Shown here: in pieces, positions 10,408 to 20,404 of the stretch
Layout: each line of letters starts with the position of its first letter
How positions within the stretch are numbered: position 1 is the stretch's first letter
Source: Alteromonas sp. C1M14
GTDB lineage: Bacteria > Pseudomonadota > Gammaproteobacteria > Enterobacterales > Alteromonadaceae
DNA: 64,000 bases
Direction of reading: 5' to 3'
NCBI RefSeq assembly: GCF_018860965.1
Contig: NZ_JAHKQF010000015.1
Span: forward strand, 62,001 to 126,000
Notes under the pieces: model-generated
The model's database searches: none
Seen by the model: only the letters and a program-made list of their open reading frames with translations
Told to the model about the DNA's origin: nothing
Program-made: the position numbers and the translations under genes

Positions 10408-11208
10408 ATGCAACCCACTCATTACCGTGCACTTTGGTTATCCGATATTCATTTAGGCAACAAAGACTGTAAAGCCGAGTATCTGCTCGCATTTCTTAAT
10501 CAGGTCACCGTTGATACCCTCTATTTGGTGGGTGATATTGTAGATATGTGGGAAATGACCCGGCAATTTCGTTGGCCCGACACCCATAACCAAGTGTTAC
10601 AAACGTTTATGCGCATGAGCCGAGAAGGAACCAAGGTGATCTACTTGCCTGGCAATCATGATGAGCCTCTCCAGTCTTATAGCGGCATGCAGTTTGGTAA
10701 TATCGATATTTGCCGAGAATACATACACACCACCGCTACCGGAAAAACCTATTTAGTTTTACATGGTGACCAATTTGACGGCGATGTCACCTTGGGTAAA
10801 TTTCACGGCTGGATTGGTGATAAAGGTTATGACCTACTGTTATTTCTAAATCGTTGGTTTAACCGGTTTAGGCAGTGGCAAAACAACCATTACTGGTCAT
10901 TGGCTGGCTATATTAAGCAGCACATTAAAGGGGCCAACACCGCCATCGCTCGGTATCGTGTCGCTTGTTGCCAGCGAGCGGCAAAAATGAATCTAGATGG
11001 CGTGATATGTGGACACATTCATCATCCAGAAGAAACCATGGAGAATGGTATCCACTACATAAATGATGGTGACTGGATCGAAAACTGTTCCGCATTGGGG
11101 GAAGATGAGCAAGGAAACTTATCGTTAATTCGATGGACAACGTTGATGCAACCACCCGCATTGGTTACCCCTCTTAAGCCAAATGCCAGCCCGTCCAAAG
11201 CGGCATAA
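10408..11208 (+). CDS. LpxH-like calcineurin-type metallophosphatase
   Basis: This 266-residue cytoplasmic protein has all the metal-ligand motifs of the calcineurin-type phosphoesterases: SDIHLGN near residue 12, GDIVD near 43, GNHDE near 85, HGDQFD near 119 and GHIHHPE near 199. COG2908-type proteins of this kind are usually annotated as UDP-2,3-diacylglucosamine diphosphatases of lipid A synthesis. This one has a longer C-terminus than classical LpxH (about 240 residues), so the substrate is uncertain. It precedes the acyltransferase gene at 11289 in the same direction with an 80-bp gap, suggesting a shared envelope-lipid context. Confidence 0.75.
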   Translation: MQPTHYRALWLSDIHLGNKDCKAEYLLAFLNQVTVDTLYLVGDIVDMWEMTRQFRWPDTHNQVLQTFMRMSREGTKVIYLPGNHDEPLQSYSGMQFGNIDICREYIHTTATGKTYLVLHGDQFDGDVTLGKFHGWIGDKGYDLLLFLNRWFNRFRQWQNNHYWSLAGYIKQHIKGANTAIARYRVACCQRAAKMNLDGVICGHIHHPEETMENGIHYINDGDWIENCSALGEDEQGNLSLIRWTTLMQPPALVTPLKPNASPSKAA

Positions 11209-11288
11209 TTGTCACCTAACTGACAAAAAAGTGCACAAAAAGCGTCATAGTAGATTGTTATCGTTCGTCCAAAACATCGAGATTGATT

Positions 11289-13007
11289 ATGTTTACCGTT
11301 GATGATGTATTAACACGGCACTATCCCCAGGTTGTAGATAAACCCTGGTTATTTAAATCCCTTTCCTTTGTGCTGCGCCACCTCCTGCATGAGCGGGAAA
11401 TGTCAGAATTTAGCGCCGCCTACCCCCATTATGAAGATATCGATTTTGTCGAGCAGGTACTGGAATATTTCAACATCAGCTATTCTACCCGTGATGTAGA
11501 AAAAGAACGTATCCCCTCTACCGGTCGGTTGGTGATCATTGCCAATCACCCCATCGGCACACTAGATGGATTAGCATTGATAAAGCTCGTCAGTGAAGTA
11601 CGCCATGATTTAAAAGTGGTGGCTAATGAAATGCTGATGACCATTAAGCCTCTTCATAATATGCTGCTTCCTGTGAACAACATGCACGGCGGGACACCAA
11701 AGCAACACCTTCATGCTATCCATGATCATCTTAATAACGAAGGGGTTATCCTTATTTTTCCGGCAGGAGAAGTCTCTCGCTTGCGCCCACAAGGCGTAAG
11801 AGATACGCGCTGGCAGACCGGCTTTCTTCGTATTGCCAAACAAACCTCAGCCCCCGTGCTACCGGTGTACATCGATGGTAAAAACTCACCGTTATTCTAC
11901 GGCGTGTCGATGATATACAAACCGTTAGCCACCGTATTGCTGGTCAAAGAGATGTTTAAGCAACGCAAAAAGCACTTGCCCATGCGCATAGGCGAAGTGA
12001 TCCCTTATGAATCCTATGCCCAGCTTACCTTGCCGTTAAAAGAGCAAGTTAAACTGTTTAAGCGTCATCTATACCGAGTTGGCAATAATCGTAAAGGGGT
12101 ATTGGCAACACAAGCCCCCATTGCCATGCCTGAAGACAGACAAGAATTAACTCGGGCCATTAAACAATGCGAATTATTAGGACAGACCGCCGACGGTAAG
12201 CACATTTTTTTGTATCAGCACACCGGTTGCTCCCCCATTATGCGAGAAATCGGCCGCCTGCGAGAAATCGCTTTTCGTGCAGTAGGAGAAGGCACCAACC
12301 GCCGTCGTGATATCGACCCATACGACCCTCATTACTATCATCTTGTGCTATGGGATGAAAATGATTTGGAGATCGCGGGAGCTTACCGGTTTGGCGATGC
12401 ACAAAGACTCTCTCATGCAACCCACCCTACGGGGTTATACTCTGCAACACTATTTGATTACCAAAGTGACAACCAAGCATTATTTGCTCAAGGACTTGAA
12501 TTAGGCCGAAGCTTTGTACAGCCTCGCTATTGGGGAAAGCGCAGTCTGGATTATCTCTGGTTCGGCATTGGTGCGTTTTTAGCCCGCTACCCTAAATATC
12601 GCTATTTATTTGGCGCAGTATCCATCAGTAATGCCTATCCCCAACCGGCTAAAGACTTGCTAGTGGAGTTTTATCGCACCCATTTTCCGCCTCAGTTCGG
12701 TGCCGCCACTTCACGTACACCCTATCTGGTATCGTCTGATATGACAGCCACGTTTGCTGGCACGGATTATAAAAAAGAATTCTCTGAGCTTAAGCATCTT
12801 TTAGCGAACATGGGCGTAAACGTCCCTACCCTTTATAAGCAATATACCGAAGTGGCTAAACGAGATGGCGTGGCATTTCTAGACTTTAATGTGGATCCGG
12901 ACTTCAATGATTGTATAGACGGGCTCGTGGTGGTTGATATGGAAAAGCTGACAGACAAGAAGCGTAAACGTTACCTATCCCATAGTCCCATGGCCAACAC
13001 AGCCTAA
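11289..13007 (+). CDS. OlsF-like two-domain acyltransferase (PlsC-type plus OlsB-like GNAT)
   Basis: The protein has 572 residues and two fused acyltransferase domains. The N-terminal half is PlsC-like, with NHPIGTLDG near residue 83 and IFPAGEVSR near 156. The C-terminal half, from about residue 290, reads like an OlsB/hemolysin-type GNAT fold, with LREIAFRAVGEGTNRRRD and LEIAGAYRFG. This order matches OlsF, a bifunctional enzyme that makes ornithine lipids by N- and then O-acylation; the biochemical role here is inferred. The ATG at 11289 is chosen over an upstream TTG at 11283. It follows the LpxH-like phosphatase gene. Confidence 0.72.
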   Translation: MFTVDDVLTRHYPQVVDKPWLFKSLSFVLRHLLHEREMSEFSAAYPHYEDIDFVEQVLEYFNISYSTRDVEKERIPSTGRLVIIANHPIGTLDGLALIKLVSEVRHDLKVVANEMLMTIKPLHNMLLPVNNMHGGTPKQHLHAIHDHLNNEGVILIFPAGEVSRLRPQGVRDTRWQTGFLRIAKQTSAPVLPVYIDGKNSPLFYGVSMIYKPLATVLLVKEMFKQRKKHLPMRIGEVIPYESYAQLTLPLKEQVKLFKRHLYRVGNNRKGVLATQAPIAMPEDRQELTRAIKQCELLGQTADGKHIFLYQHTGCSPIMREIGRLREIAFRAVGEGTNRRRDIDPYDPHYYHLVLWDENDLEIAGAYRFGDAQRLSHATHPTGLYSATLFDYQSDNQALFAQGLELGRSFVQPRYWGKRSLDYLWFGIGAFLARYPKYRYLFGAVSISNAYPQPAKDLLVEFYRTHFPPQFGAATSRTPYLVSSDMTATFAGTDYKKEFSELKHLLANMGVNVPTLYKQYTEVAKRDGVAFLDFNVDPDFNDCIDGLVVVDMEKLTDKKRKRYLSHSPMANTA

Positions 13008-13068
13008 CCGAGGGCTGGCTTTGTTTCTTTTTAATTTTGCCTTGTGGCTTCCACACAAAGCGGAAGGT

Positions 13069-13371
13069 TTAGCGGCGATTTGCCTGAGATGATTTAGGCT
13101 CCTGTGACCTATACGGTCCGGTAAAAGGCGTTTTGGGCGACGGTTTCACCAACGGTCTTATATCATCATAGGCTATCAATCGACTATCAATAAAAAGATG
13201 AAGTGGTTGGGTGAAGATATTATCTTGTAAAAAACGCACATAAGCCGGTTCTAATCGAGTGGGGTTGATGCTTAATACATCCATATTACGCCCTCTATCT
13301 GCGGCATTAGCCACACTCAGGCTCTGGGTTGCCATAATCATCAAACATAGCGCCCCTATCCATTGCTTCAT
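13069..13371 (-). CDS. Small exported protein of unknown function
   Basis: I do not recognise this 100-residue protein. It begins MKQWIGALCLMIMATQSLSVANA, a good Sec signal peptide with an ANA cleavage site, leaving about 77 residues. The mature part is basic towards the C-terminus (KPSPKTP, SQANRR) and has no Cys. It is convergent with the OlsF-like gene and stands alone. A start at 13371 is supported by AGGGAGAACAGGT upstream of the ATG. It may be lineage-specific. Confidence 0.6.
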   Translation of the reverse strand: MKQWIGALCLMIMATQSLSVANAADRGRNMDVLSINPTRLEPAYVRFLQDNIFTQPLHLFIDSRLIAYDDIRPLVKPSPKTPFTGPYRSQEPKSSQANRR

Positions 13372-13540
13372 ACCTGTTCTCCCTAAGGTCTAAAAATCAT
13401 CGTGACCGGAGTACAAGCAATTAACACACCAAAACAAATTTACCTTTAATAACAAGTAGTTAATATTTTAATTTAGATCCACTGGACGATGGAACATTTT
13501 TTCCGCATCATATTTGCAACACTTAAGGAAAAGATGACCC

Positions 13541-13714
13541 GTGATTAAATTTATTGTTCTTATACCATTGGTGCTTAGCCTAATTTGGTTTGCTTATCTA
13601 AAATTCAATAATTGGACTGTGGCTGAAGGTAAACAAGGCTTTATCTATATACTTGTAATATCCACCGCCATAGCGCTTTTTTACTCGCTAATGATGCTAC
13701 TAACACACATGTAG
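13541..13714 (+). CDS. Small two-helix membrane protein
   Basis: A 57-codon frame starts at GTG and stops at TAG. AAGGAAAAG lies about 8 bp upstream of the start, a convincing ribosome-binding site. The peptide begins MIKFIVLIPLVLSLIWFAYL, then a short polar loop (NNWTVAEGKQG), then a second hydrophobic helix (FIYILVISTAIALFYSLMMLL). This predicts a hairpin-shaped inner-membrane protein. A terminator follows 20 bp after the stop. I do not recognise the family and the function is unknown. Confidence 0.55.
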   Translation: MIKFIVLIPLVLSLIWFAYLKFNNWTVAEGKQGFIYILVISTAIALFYSLMMLLTHM

Positions 13715-13734
13715 TTAAGGCAAAAAAAAGCGCA

Positions 13735-13764
13735 AAAAAAAGTGCGCAATAAGCGCACTTTTTT
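13735..13764. terminator. Bidirectional terminator between the small membrane protein gene and ppiD
   Basis: AAAAAGTGCGC, a short AATAA loop and GCGCACTTTTTT form a hairpin flanked by A and T runs on both sides, so it can stop transcription from either direction. The genes on either side converge. Confidence 0.85.
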
Positions 13765-13778
13765 ATTACTTCTTCGTG

Positions 13779-15671
13779 TTAGCGGTTGGCGTTGATTTCC
13801 ACATCCGCTTGACTACGCAATGCACTTACATAAGCGTCATAAAGAGACTGACTGTATGCAGCTCCGAGACGTTGTTGTATATCAGCTAAGGTAACGTCAT
13901 CTGCGGCTGGCGCGGGATTAACAGCGGTTAATTCCACCAGCGCCACATCACCTGAGCCCAACAACGTAACTTCACGGGTGTTTTCTTCAGAAGAAGCCAA
14001 GGTAAATAACGTTTCCACAACATTATGGGGTAGCTCAGTATTGGCACGATTCACATTTTCCGCAGTTTGCCAGCTGATCCCTTTTGCTGCCAATGCATCC
14101 GCAATGGCCTTGCCCTCGTTTAAGGCTGTCATTTGCTCTTCTGCCCATGCCTGAGCCCCTTGTTGTGCTTTTTCCTCGCGCAACGACGCAACAATGCTAT
14201 CTTTTACTTCGTCGAGTGACTGCGTACGTTGTGGCTCGTGATCGTTAACACGAACCACCATCACGTTGTTATCGTCAAGTTCAATCAAATCACTGTTAAC
14301 ACCGTCTTCGATAAGTTCAGGAGAAAACACATCATTAACCACTTGCGGAAAGTTAATTTCTTCAGGAACCTGACTACGAGCAAATAAACCAGTTTCTTGA
14401 ATAGGCTGGTTGGCAATCGCCGCCACTTCTTCTAAAGAGTCTGGAACTTCAAATGCCACTTCAGCCATACGAGAGTGAATATCATAGAAAAGCTCGGCCG
14501 CTTTTTCGTTTAATAAATTGTCTCGAATTTCATCAGATACCTCGGCTAAGGATTTTACCTGCTCCGGTTTAATATCTGTCAGTGTGATAATGTGATAACC
14601 ATATTCGGTTTCCACAACATCCGATACATCGCCAACATTTTCCAATGCAAAGACGGCATTATCGAACTCGTCATCCATTGAGCCGAGTGTAAGAAAGTCC
14701 AGGTCACCACCATTTTCTGCAGAAAAAGTATCGTCGGAATTCTCTTTCGCCAGCTCGGCAAAATCAGCACCATCGCGGATAGATTTCAGTAACGATTCGG
14801 CTTTCGCTTTTGCTGCTGTCTCATCGTCGCCACGATCAATCAATATATGAGAAACACGACGCTGTTCCTCTTCACGATATAGATCCAGATTTTCTTCGTA
14901 GTACTGGGCAATGTCTTCGTCGGTCACGTCCACGTCACCCTTGAGGTCGTCTACTGACAACGACACATAAGCAACATTCACTTTCTCTTCGGTATCAAAG
15001 GCGGTGATATGAGATTGGTAGTAACTTTCGATTTCTTCGTCTGAAACGCTCGCGCTTTGGGCGAATGAATCTGCACTCACTGTAAAGAATCGAGCATTAC
15101 GGGTTTGTGCTTGCAGCGCATACAATTGCTTGGCCTCGCCAGGCAATGCAAAATCAGAGACCCCTAGTGCACGGGTAAGTTGTTCCCGCGTTAACTGGGT
15201 GCGCAAGTAATCACGAAAATCACTTGGTTGGAAACCATTTTGGCGCAACAAAGCAAGGTAGCGATCGTTGTTGAATTTGCCGCTTAATTGAAATTCAGGC
15301 ATATTCACAATGGTATTACGTATTTGTTCATCACTAATACGCAAGCCGATTTCTTCTGCTTTTTGCTGTACCAATTTTTCGTTGATCAGATCATCAAGTA
15401 CACTTTGGCGAAATTGCTTTAAATACCCTTCATCGGCAAACAACGCAGTAATGCTTTCACCGTATTGAGATTCCATTCGACTACGCTGGGCTTGATAAGC
15501 TCGCTCTAACTCACTTAAACTGATTTCTTCGCCATTGACACTGGCCGCCACTGTCTCGCCAGAACTATTCAGATAACTCCCGACACCGGCGAAGACAAAG
15601 CTCAGTACCACCAGACCAATGATAAGCATTGCCCATGGGCCTTGAGAACCTTCTCTAATTCTTTCTAACAT
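13779..15671 (-). CDS. ppiD: Periplasmic chaperone / peptidyl-prolyl isomerase PpiD
   Basis: This 630-residue protein is anchored by one N-terminal helix (MLIIGLVVLSFVFAGVG, about residues 15-31) with the rest in the periplasm. A SurA-like N-terminal chaperone region follows (ASVNGEEISLSELERAY). A parvulin domain lies around residues 265-365 (VSHILIDRGD, NGGDLDFLTLGSM, TEYGYHIITL). PpiD works at the SecYEG exit, assisting newly translocated outer-membrane proteins, and partners with YfgM, whose gene is at 59682. The lon-hupB-ppiD order is conserved in gammaproteobacteria. Confidence 0.95.
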   Translation of the reverse strand: MLERIREGSQGPWAMLIIGLVVLSFVFAGVGSYLNSSGETVAASVNGEEISLSELERAYQAQRSRMESQYGESITALFADEGYLKQFRQSVLDDLINEKLVQQKAEEIGLRISDEQIRNTIVNMPEFQLSGKFNNDRYLALLRQNGFQPSDFRDYLRTQLTREQLTRALGVSDFALPGEAKQLYALQAQTRNARFFTVSADSFAQSASVSDEEIESYYQSHITAFDTEEKVNVAYVSLSVDDLKGDVDVTDEDIAQYYEENLDLYREEEQRRVSHILIDRGDDETAAKAKAESLLKSIRDGADFAELAKENSDDTFSAENGGDLDFLTLGSMDDEFDNAVFALENVGDVSDVVETEYGYHIITLTDIKPEQVKSLAEVSDEIRDNLLNEKAAELFYDIHSRMAEVAFEVPDSLEEVAAIANQPIQETGLFARSQVPEEINFPQVVNDVFSPELIEDGVNSDLIELDDNNVMVVRVNDHEPQRTQSLDEVKDSIVASLREEKAQQGAQAWAEEQMTALNEGKAIADALAAKGISWQTAENVNRANTELPHNVVETLFTLASSEENTREVTLLGSGDVALVELTAVNPAPAADDVTLADIQQRLGAAYSQSLYDAYVSALRSQADVEINANR

Positions 15672-15864
15672 GACTTAATTTCAACTCCGTTGCTAACTGC
15701 TCTTCCCGCTCGGTTTTATCTGGGGGCAGGGAAAAATAAGGCAAGATTATATCGACTCCGTTCCTTAAACGCGACTTTTCGACCGCCTTTTTCGTTAATT
15801 AGCAGAATTTAGTGGCGACGCCGGTACCTGACCTTGTACCTATCGTATTTATGGAGGGTAAAAT

Positions 15865-15897
15865 AAAAAAGGCGATGGTCAAAACCATCGCCTTTTG
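15865..15897 (-). terminator. hupB intrinsic terminator
   Basis: On the minus strand GGCGATGGT, a TTTG loop and ACCATCGCC are followed by a run of six T residues, just past the hupB stop codon. Confidence 0.85.
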
Positions 15898-15913
15898 TCG
15901 AATCTTGTGCTGC

Positions 15914-16186
15914 TTAGTTACAAGCGTCTTTCAATGCTTTACCAGCTTTGAAAGAAGGAACTTTTGCTGCTGCGATTTGAATAGTCTCACCAGTTTGAGG
16001 ATTACGGCCACTACGCGCAGAGCGTTCACGAACCGCAAAAGTACCGAAACCTACTAGTGCAACTTGATCACCTTCTTTAAGCGCTTCAGTTACCGCGTCA
16101 GTAAATGCATCTAATGCACGGCCTGCAGCTGCTTTAGAAATGTCCGCACCAGCAGCGATTTGGTCGATGAGTTGAGACTTGTTCAC
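15914..16186 (-). CDS. hupB: DNA-binding protein HU-beta
   Basis: This 90-residue nucleoid protein begins [27 protein letters not shown] and contains the conserved DNA-binding arm region ([22 protein letters not shown]) and the closing [12 protein letters not shown] segment. HU bends and compacts DNA. It sits between lon and ppiD, where hupB is normally found, and has its own promoter region and terminator. Length is exactly the family length. Confidence 0.96.
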   Translation of the reverse strand: MNKSQLIDQIAAGADISKAAAGRALDAFTDAVTEALKEGDQVALVGFGTFAVRERSARSGRNPQTGETIQIAAAKVPSFKAGKALKDACN

Positions 16187-16188
16187 AA

Positions 16189-16448
16189 TTATAATCCCCT
16201 TCGATTGTTATTATACTCTTGTCCGAAAACAGTGATTGTCTTCAGAACGTTATAACAAGCTTGAATATGACACGCAAGCTATCTGTTACAATTAATTAAC
16301 GTTTAATGAATCGCTGCAATCCCTTTATAGACAAGGCTTCAAGCGAGTACGTTGTAAAGGTAACACAACTTCTGAGACTTGAAAGCCCTAAATTCAAAAA
16401 AAATAGTGAAAATTAGCATTCAACGTCTACTTTTTGAGCGGTTACCAA
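16189..16448 (-). promoter_or_regulatory. hupB upstream region with several promoter-like elements
   Basis: This is about 260 bp of AT-rich DNA between lon and hupB without a gene. On the minus strand a perfect TATAAT lies at 16210-16215, but without a convincing -35. A second candidate, TTGCGT-17 bp-TATAAC, lies about 40 bp further upstream. hupB of E. coli has several promoters, so multiple starts are plausible, but the sequence does not single one out. Confidence 0.4.
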
Positions 16449-16488
16449 GAAAAAAGGCTGAAACCCGCGAGTTTAGTGCGATTCAGCC
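16449..16488 (-). terminator. lon intrinsic terminator
   Basis: On the minus strand GGCTGAAT and TTCAGCC enclose an inner CGC/GCG pairing, followed by TTTTTT. It lies just downstream of the lon stop. Confidence 0.75.
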
Positions 16489-16499
16489 TAGTTTACCCG

Positions 16500-18854
16500 T
16501 CACTTATTAGCGACAACCTGAAATGATTCTACCGGCTCTTGGAGCGCAATATCTAACACATCATCGATCCATTTTACTGGATGAATGGCTAAATCAGCTT
16601 TTACATTGTCCGGAATTTCCTCTAGATCACGTTCGTTCTCTTTTGGAATCACCACGGTTTTAATACCACCTCGGTGTGCTGCCAACAGCTTTTCTTTCAA
16701 TCCACCGATAGCCAACACTTCACCACGAAGCGTAATTTCACCGGTCATGGCCACATCACACTTCACCGGGTTACCCGTTAAGGTGGAAACCAAGGCTGTG
16801 CACATGGCTATACCTGCACTAGGCCCATCTTTGGGCGTTGCGCCTTCAGGCACGTGAACGTGAATGTCCCGCTTCTCATAAAAGTTTTCGTTAATACGTA
16901 ACTTCTCTGCTCGGCTTCGTACCACGGTCATGGCCGCTTGAATAGACTCTTGCATGACATCGCCAAGAGAGCCGGTGGAGGTCATTTTACCTTTACCGGG
17001 GACTGCGGTGGTTTCAATGGTTAGTAGGTCACCGCCCACTTGTGTCCATGCTAAGCCCGTGACCTGACCAATCTGATTATCTTTATCTGCCTTACCGTAA
17101 TCGAAACGCTGAACACCTAAATAATCTTTTAGGTTTTCCTGGGTTACCACCACCTGTTCGTTACTCTTACTTAGCAGAATATCTTTCACAGCCTTACGAC
17201 AGATTTTGGAAATTTCTCGCTCTAAGTTACGTACGCCCGCTTCCCGAGTGTAGTAACGAATAATACCAATAATGGCAGAGTCAGTGATATCGAGTTCTTT
17301 TGCTTTTAAGCCATTGCGTTCCATCTGTTTGGCAATCAAATGGTTTATAGCAATGTTAAGCTTTTCATCTTCGGTATACCCAGATAAGCGAATCACTTCC
17401 ATTCGATCTAATAACGGACCAGGTATATTCATACTGTTAGACGTGGCAACGAACATCACATCAGATAAGTCATAGTCCACTTCAAGGTAGTGATCACTGA
17501 AACTGCTGTTTTGTTCTGGGTCGAGTACTTCAAGCAAGGCTGATGAAGGATCGCCACGCATATCTGACGACATCTTGTCGATTTCATCGAGTAAGAACAG
17601 CGGGTTTTTAACCCCAACTTTTGCCATTTTCTGAATCAGTTTACCGGGTAAGGAGCCAATATAAGTGCGGCGATGACCACGGATTTCCGCTTCATCACGG
17701 ACGCCGCCTAAGGCCATACGTACGTACTTTCTACCCGTTGCTTTGGCGATGGACTGCCCCAACGACGTCTTCCCTACACCAGGAGGACCCACAAGACACA
17801 AAATTGGCCCTTTAAGCTTTTTCACCCGCTTTTGTACTGCCAGGTATTCCACTATTCGCTCTTTGACTTTCTCGAGCCCATAGTGGTCTTCATCGAGGAC
17901 CTTCTCAGCTAAAGACAAATCTTTTTTCACGGCACTACGTTTTTGCCATGGCACATTGGTTAGCCACTCAATGTAGCTTCTCACCACTGTGGCTTCTGCC
18001 GACATGGGTGACATCATTTTCAATTTTTGCAGCTCAGCTCTGGCCTTTTCTTCGGCCTCTTTAGGCATTTTTGCTGTTTCGATTTTCTTGTTCAGCGCTT
18101 CAAATTCATCAGGCGCATCATCAAGTTCACCTAATTCTTTTTGAATCGCCTTCATTTGTTCGTTGAGATAATACTCCCGCTGGCTTTTTTCCATCTGTTT
18201 TTTCACGCGGGTACGAATTTTCTTCTCAACCTGAAGTAAATCAATTTCGCCTTCCATCAGTGCCATTAAGTATTCAAGGCGATCATTGATGCCTTTCATC
18301 TCTAGCACTTTTTGCTTTTCTGCCAATTTTAATGGCATGTGAGCCGCCATGGTGTCGGCTAAGCGGGCAGCGTCGTCAATGCCATTAAGCGAGGTCAGCA
18401 CTTCCGGCGGGATCTTTTTATTCAGTTTTACATAGCCTTCAAACTGAGAAACGGCAGATCGAATCAAGACTTCTTGTTCGTTCTCAGCAACAGACTCATC
18501 GTTAACTCTTGATACCTCGGCAGTAAAATACGGCTCTGCCTGCTGGTAGGCATGGATTTCTCCACGAACATTTCCCTCTACCAACACTTTCACCGTGCCG
18601 TCAGGCAGTTTTAATAACTGCAGGATAGTGGCAAGGGTACCAATTTCGAAAATATCATCCGCTTCGGGCTCATCCACACTGGCGTCTTTTTGAGCAACGA
18701 GAAAAATTTGCTTGTCATTTTCCATCGCCGCTTCTAAACAGCGAATGGATTTTTCTCTGCCGACAAATAGCGGTATGACCATATGGGGATATACAACTAC
18801 GTCCCGCAAGGCAAGTACGGGGATCTCTATGCGATCGTCACGCTCTACTGTCAT
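16500..18854 (-). CDS. lon: ATP-dependent protease Lon
   Basis: This 784-residue cytoplasmic AAA+ protease degrades misfolded and regulatory proteins. It has the N-terminal LON substrate domain ([20 protein letters not shown]), a coiled-coil middle, Walker [10 protein letters not shown] near residue 355, Walker [11 protein letters not shown], and the serine-lysine protease dyad in DGPSAGIAM (Ser near 678) and [11 protein letters not shown] (Lys near 721). The length matches E. coli Lon (784). It lies downstream of clpX and upstream of hupB, and is preceded by a sigma-32-type promoter. Confidence 0.98.
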   Translation of the reverse strand: MTVERDDRIEIPVLALRDVVVYPHMVIPLFVGREKSIRCLEAAMENDKQIFLVAQKDASVDEPEADDIFEIGTLATILQLLKLPDGTVKVLVEGNVRGEIHAYQQAEPYFTAEVSRVNDESVAENEQEVLIRSAVSQFEGYVKLNKKIPPEVLTSLNGIDDAARLADTMAAHMPLKLAEKQKVLEMKGINDRLEYLMALMEGEIDLLQVEKKIRTRVKKQMEKSQREYYLNEQMKAIQKELGELDDAPDEFEALNKKIETAKMPKEAEEKARAELQKLKMMSPMSAEATVVRSYIEWLTNVPWQKRSAVKKDLSLAEKVLDEDHYGLEKVKERIVEYLAVQKRVKKLKGPILCLVGPPGVGKTSLGQSIAKATGRKYVRMALGGVRDEAEIRGHRRTYIGSLPGKLIQKMAKVGVKNPLFLLDEIDKMSSDMRGDPSSALLEVLDPEQNSSFSDHYLEVDYDLSDVMFVATSNSMNIPGPLLDRMEVIRLSGYTEDEKLNIAINHLIAKQMERNGLKAKELDITDSAIIGIIRYYTREAGVRNLEREISKICRKAVKDILLSKSNEQVVVTQENLKDYLGVQRFDYGKADKDNQIGQVTGLAWTQVGGDLLTIETTAVPGKGKMTSTGSLGDVMQESIQAAMTVVRSRAEKLRINENFYEKRDIHVHVPEGATPKDGPSAGIAMCTALVSTLTGNPVKCDVAMTGEITLRGEVLAIGGLKEKLLAAHRGGIKTVVIPKENERDLEEIPDNVKADLAIHPVKWIDDVLDIALQEPVESFQVVANK

Positions 18855-18887
18855 ACGTGTTCTCTGTTTAATTCAAAAGTATTTTTT

Positions 18888-18916
18888 ATATGGGGATGTT
18901 ACGGCAAAGTTCAAAC
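18888..18916 (-). promoter_or_regulatory. Sigma-32 (heat-shock) promoter of lon
   Basis: On the minus strand the -10 element is CCCCATAT (18888-18895), a perfect match to the CCCCATnT consensus. A GTTTGAAC element (18909-18916), close to CTTGAAA, lies 13 bp upstream. The pair sits about 35-60 bp before the lon start codon. Heat-shock control of lon is established in E. coli; here it is inferred from the motif. Confidence 0.7.
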
Positions 18917-19009
18917 AAAAAACCGCTCTCGTCCCTGTTTGTTTACCATTATCGATTTCTAAATAGGGTGCAACCTTTTTATTCAAATCGACTAAGAAAA
19001 ATCAAAAAT

Positions 19010-19036
19010 AAAAAAAAGGCCCTCACGGGCCTTCTT
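19010..19036 (-). terminator. clpX intrinsic terminator
   Basis: On the minus strand GGCCC, a short GTGA loop and GGGCC are followed by seven T residues, about 20 bp after the clpX stop. It separates clpX from lon. Confidence 0.88.
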
Positions 19037-19054
19037 GAATTTGATTAGCAATGT

Positions 19055-20329
19055 CTATTCTGACGCTGCTTTTTTCTCTTCATTTTTGTACATCAAAATA
19101 GGTTTCGACTCACCTTTTATTACCGATTCGTCAATCACAATTTTGCTGACATTTTCCATGGATGGAAGATCATACATGGTATCAAGCAGTACCGCTTCTA
19201 CGATAGAACGCAAACCCCGAGCACCGGTTTTACGCTGCATGGCCTTGCGAGCGATGGCTTGTAATGCGTCATCTCTAAATTCCAATTCAGCATCTTCCAT
19301 GGCGAACAAGGCACCATATTGCTTAGTAATGGCATTTTTAGGTTCACGCAAAATCTGAATTAACGCATCTTCGCTAAGCTCTTCTAAGCTAGTGACCACC
19401 GGTAAACGACCGATAAATTCAGGAATTAACCCGTATTTTACCAAATCTTCCGGCTCAACCTTCTTGAATAAGTCGCTAACTTTCTGTTCATTCTCTTTTG
19501 ACTTCACAGATGCGCCAAATCCAATACCGGTGTCTTTATTTGCACGTTGTTCAATGACTTTGTCCAACCCTGCAAACGCACCACCACAGATAAACAGAAT
19601 TTTTGAGGTATCAACCTGTAAAAATTCTTGCTGAGGATGTTTTCTTCCTCCCTGAGGAGGCACCGATGCCACCGTACCTTCGATCAGTTTAAGCAGTGCT
19701 TGCTGCACCCCTTCACCGGACACATCACGGGTAATAGACGGGTTATCGGACTTACGTGAGATTTTGTCTATCTCGTCGATATACACAATACCCCGTTGTG
19801 CTTTTTCTACGTCGTAGTCACATTTTTGCAATAATTTCTGAATAATATTTTCAACGTCTTCGCCCACATACCCGGCTTCTGTAAGGGTAGTCGCATCCGC
19901 CATTGTAAAGGGTACATCCAGCAATCGGGCTAATGTTTCAGCTAGCAACGTTTTACCACTACCGGTAGGACCGATAAGCAAGATATTACTCTTACCAAGC
20001 TCCACACCTTCGTGAACATCGCCATTGCGTAAACGCTTGTAATGATTATATACAGCAACGGATAACACTTTCTTAGCGTGTTCCTGCCCGATAACATAAT
20101 CATCCAAATGCCCATGGATTTCCTGGGGTTTAGGTAGCGCATCCTGTTTTTGCTTTGGTGCGATCTCTTTAATTTCTTCGCGAATAATGTCATTACATAA
20201 CTCGACACACTCATCGCAAATGAAAACGGACGGACCCGCTATAAGCTTTCTGACTTCATGTTGGCTTTTGCCACAAAAGGAACAGTATAAAAGCTTGTTG
20301 TCTCCGTCACCGTTCTGTTTGTCACTCAT
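19055..20329 (-). CDS. clpX: ClpXP unfoldase subunit ClpX
   Basis: This 424-residue AAA+ unfoldase feeds substrates to ClpP. The N-terminal zinc-binding domain shows CSFCGKSQ and CDECVELC. Walker A is GPTGSGKT near residue 120, Walker [14 protein letters not shown], and there is an arginine-finger region. The IGF loop (GIGFGAS) that docks onto ClpP is present. I place the start at 20329 (MSDKQNGDG), matching the family and preceded by GAGGC; the longer frame would add 11 residues. It follows clpP in the canonical tig-clpP-clpX order. Confidence 0.97.
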   Translation of the reverse strand: MSDKQNGDGDNKLLYCSFCGKSQHEVRKLIAGPSVFICDECVELCNDIIREEIKEIAPKQKQDALPKPQEIHGHLDDYVIGQEHAKKVLSVAVYNHYKRLRNGDVHEGVELGKSNILLIGPTGSGKTLLAETLARLLDVPFTMADATTLTEAGYVGEDVENIIQKLLQKCDYDVEKAQRGIVYIDEIDKISRKSDNPSITRDVSGEGVQQALLKLIEGTVASVPPQGGRKHPQQEFLQVDTSKILFICGGAFAGLDKVIEQRANKDTGIGFGASVKSKENEQKVSDLFKKVEPEDLVKYGLIPEFIGRLPVVTSLEELSEDALIQILREPKNAITKQYGALFAMEDAELEFRDDALQAIARKAMQRKTGARGLRSIVEAVLLDTMYDLPSMENVSKIVIDESVIKGESKPILMYKNEEKKAASE

Positions 20330-20404
20330 TACTTTTTGCCTCTGCCTTTCCTGAATAAACAAAAAAACGCGTTACGACGCATATTCAGGATTACTTTAAC
20401 TATA

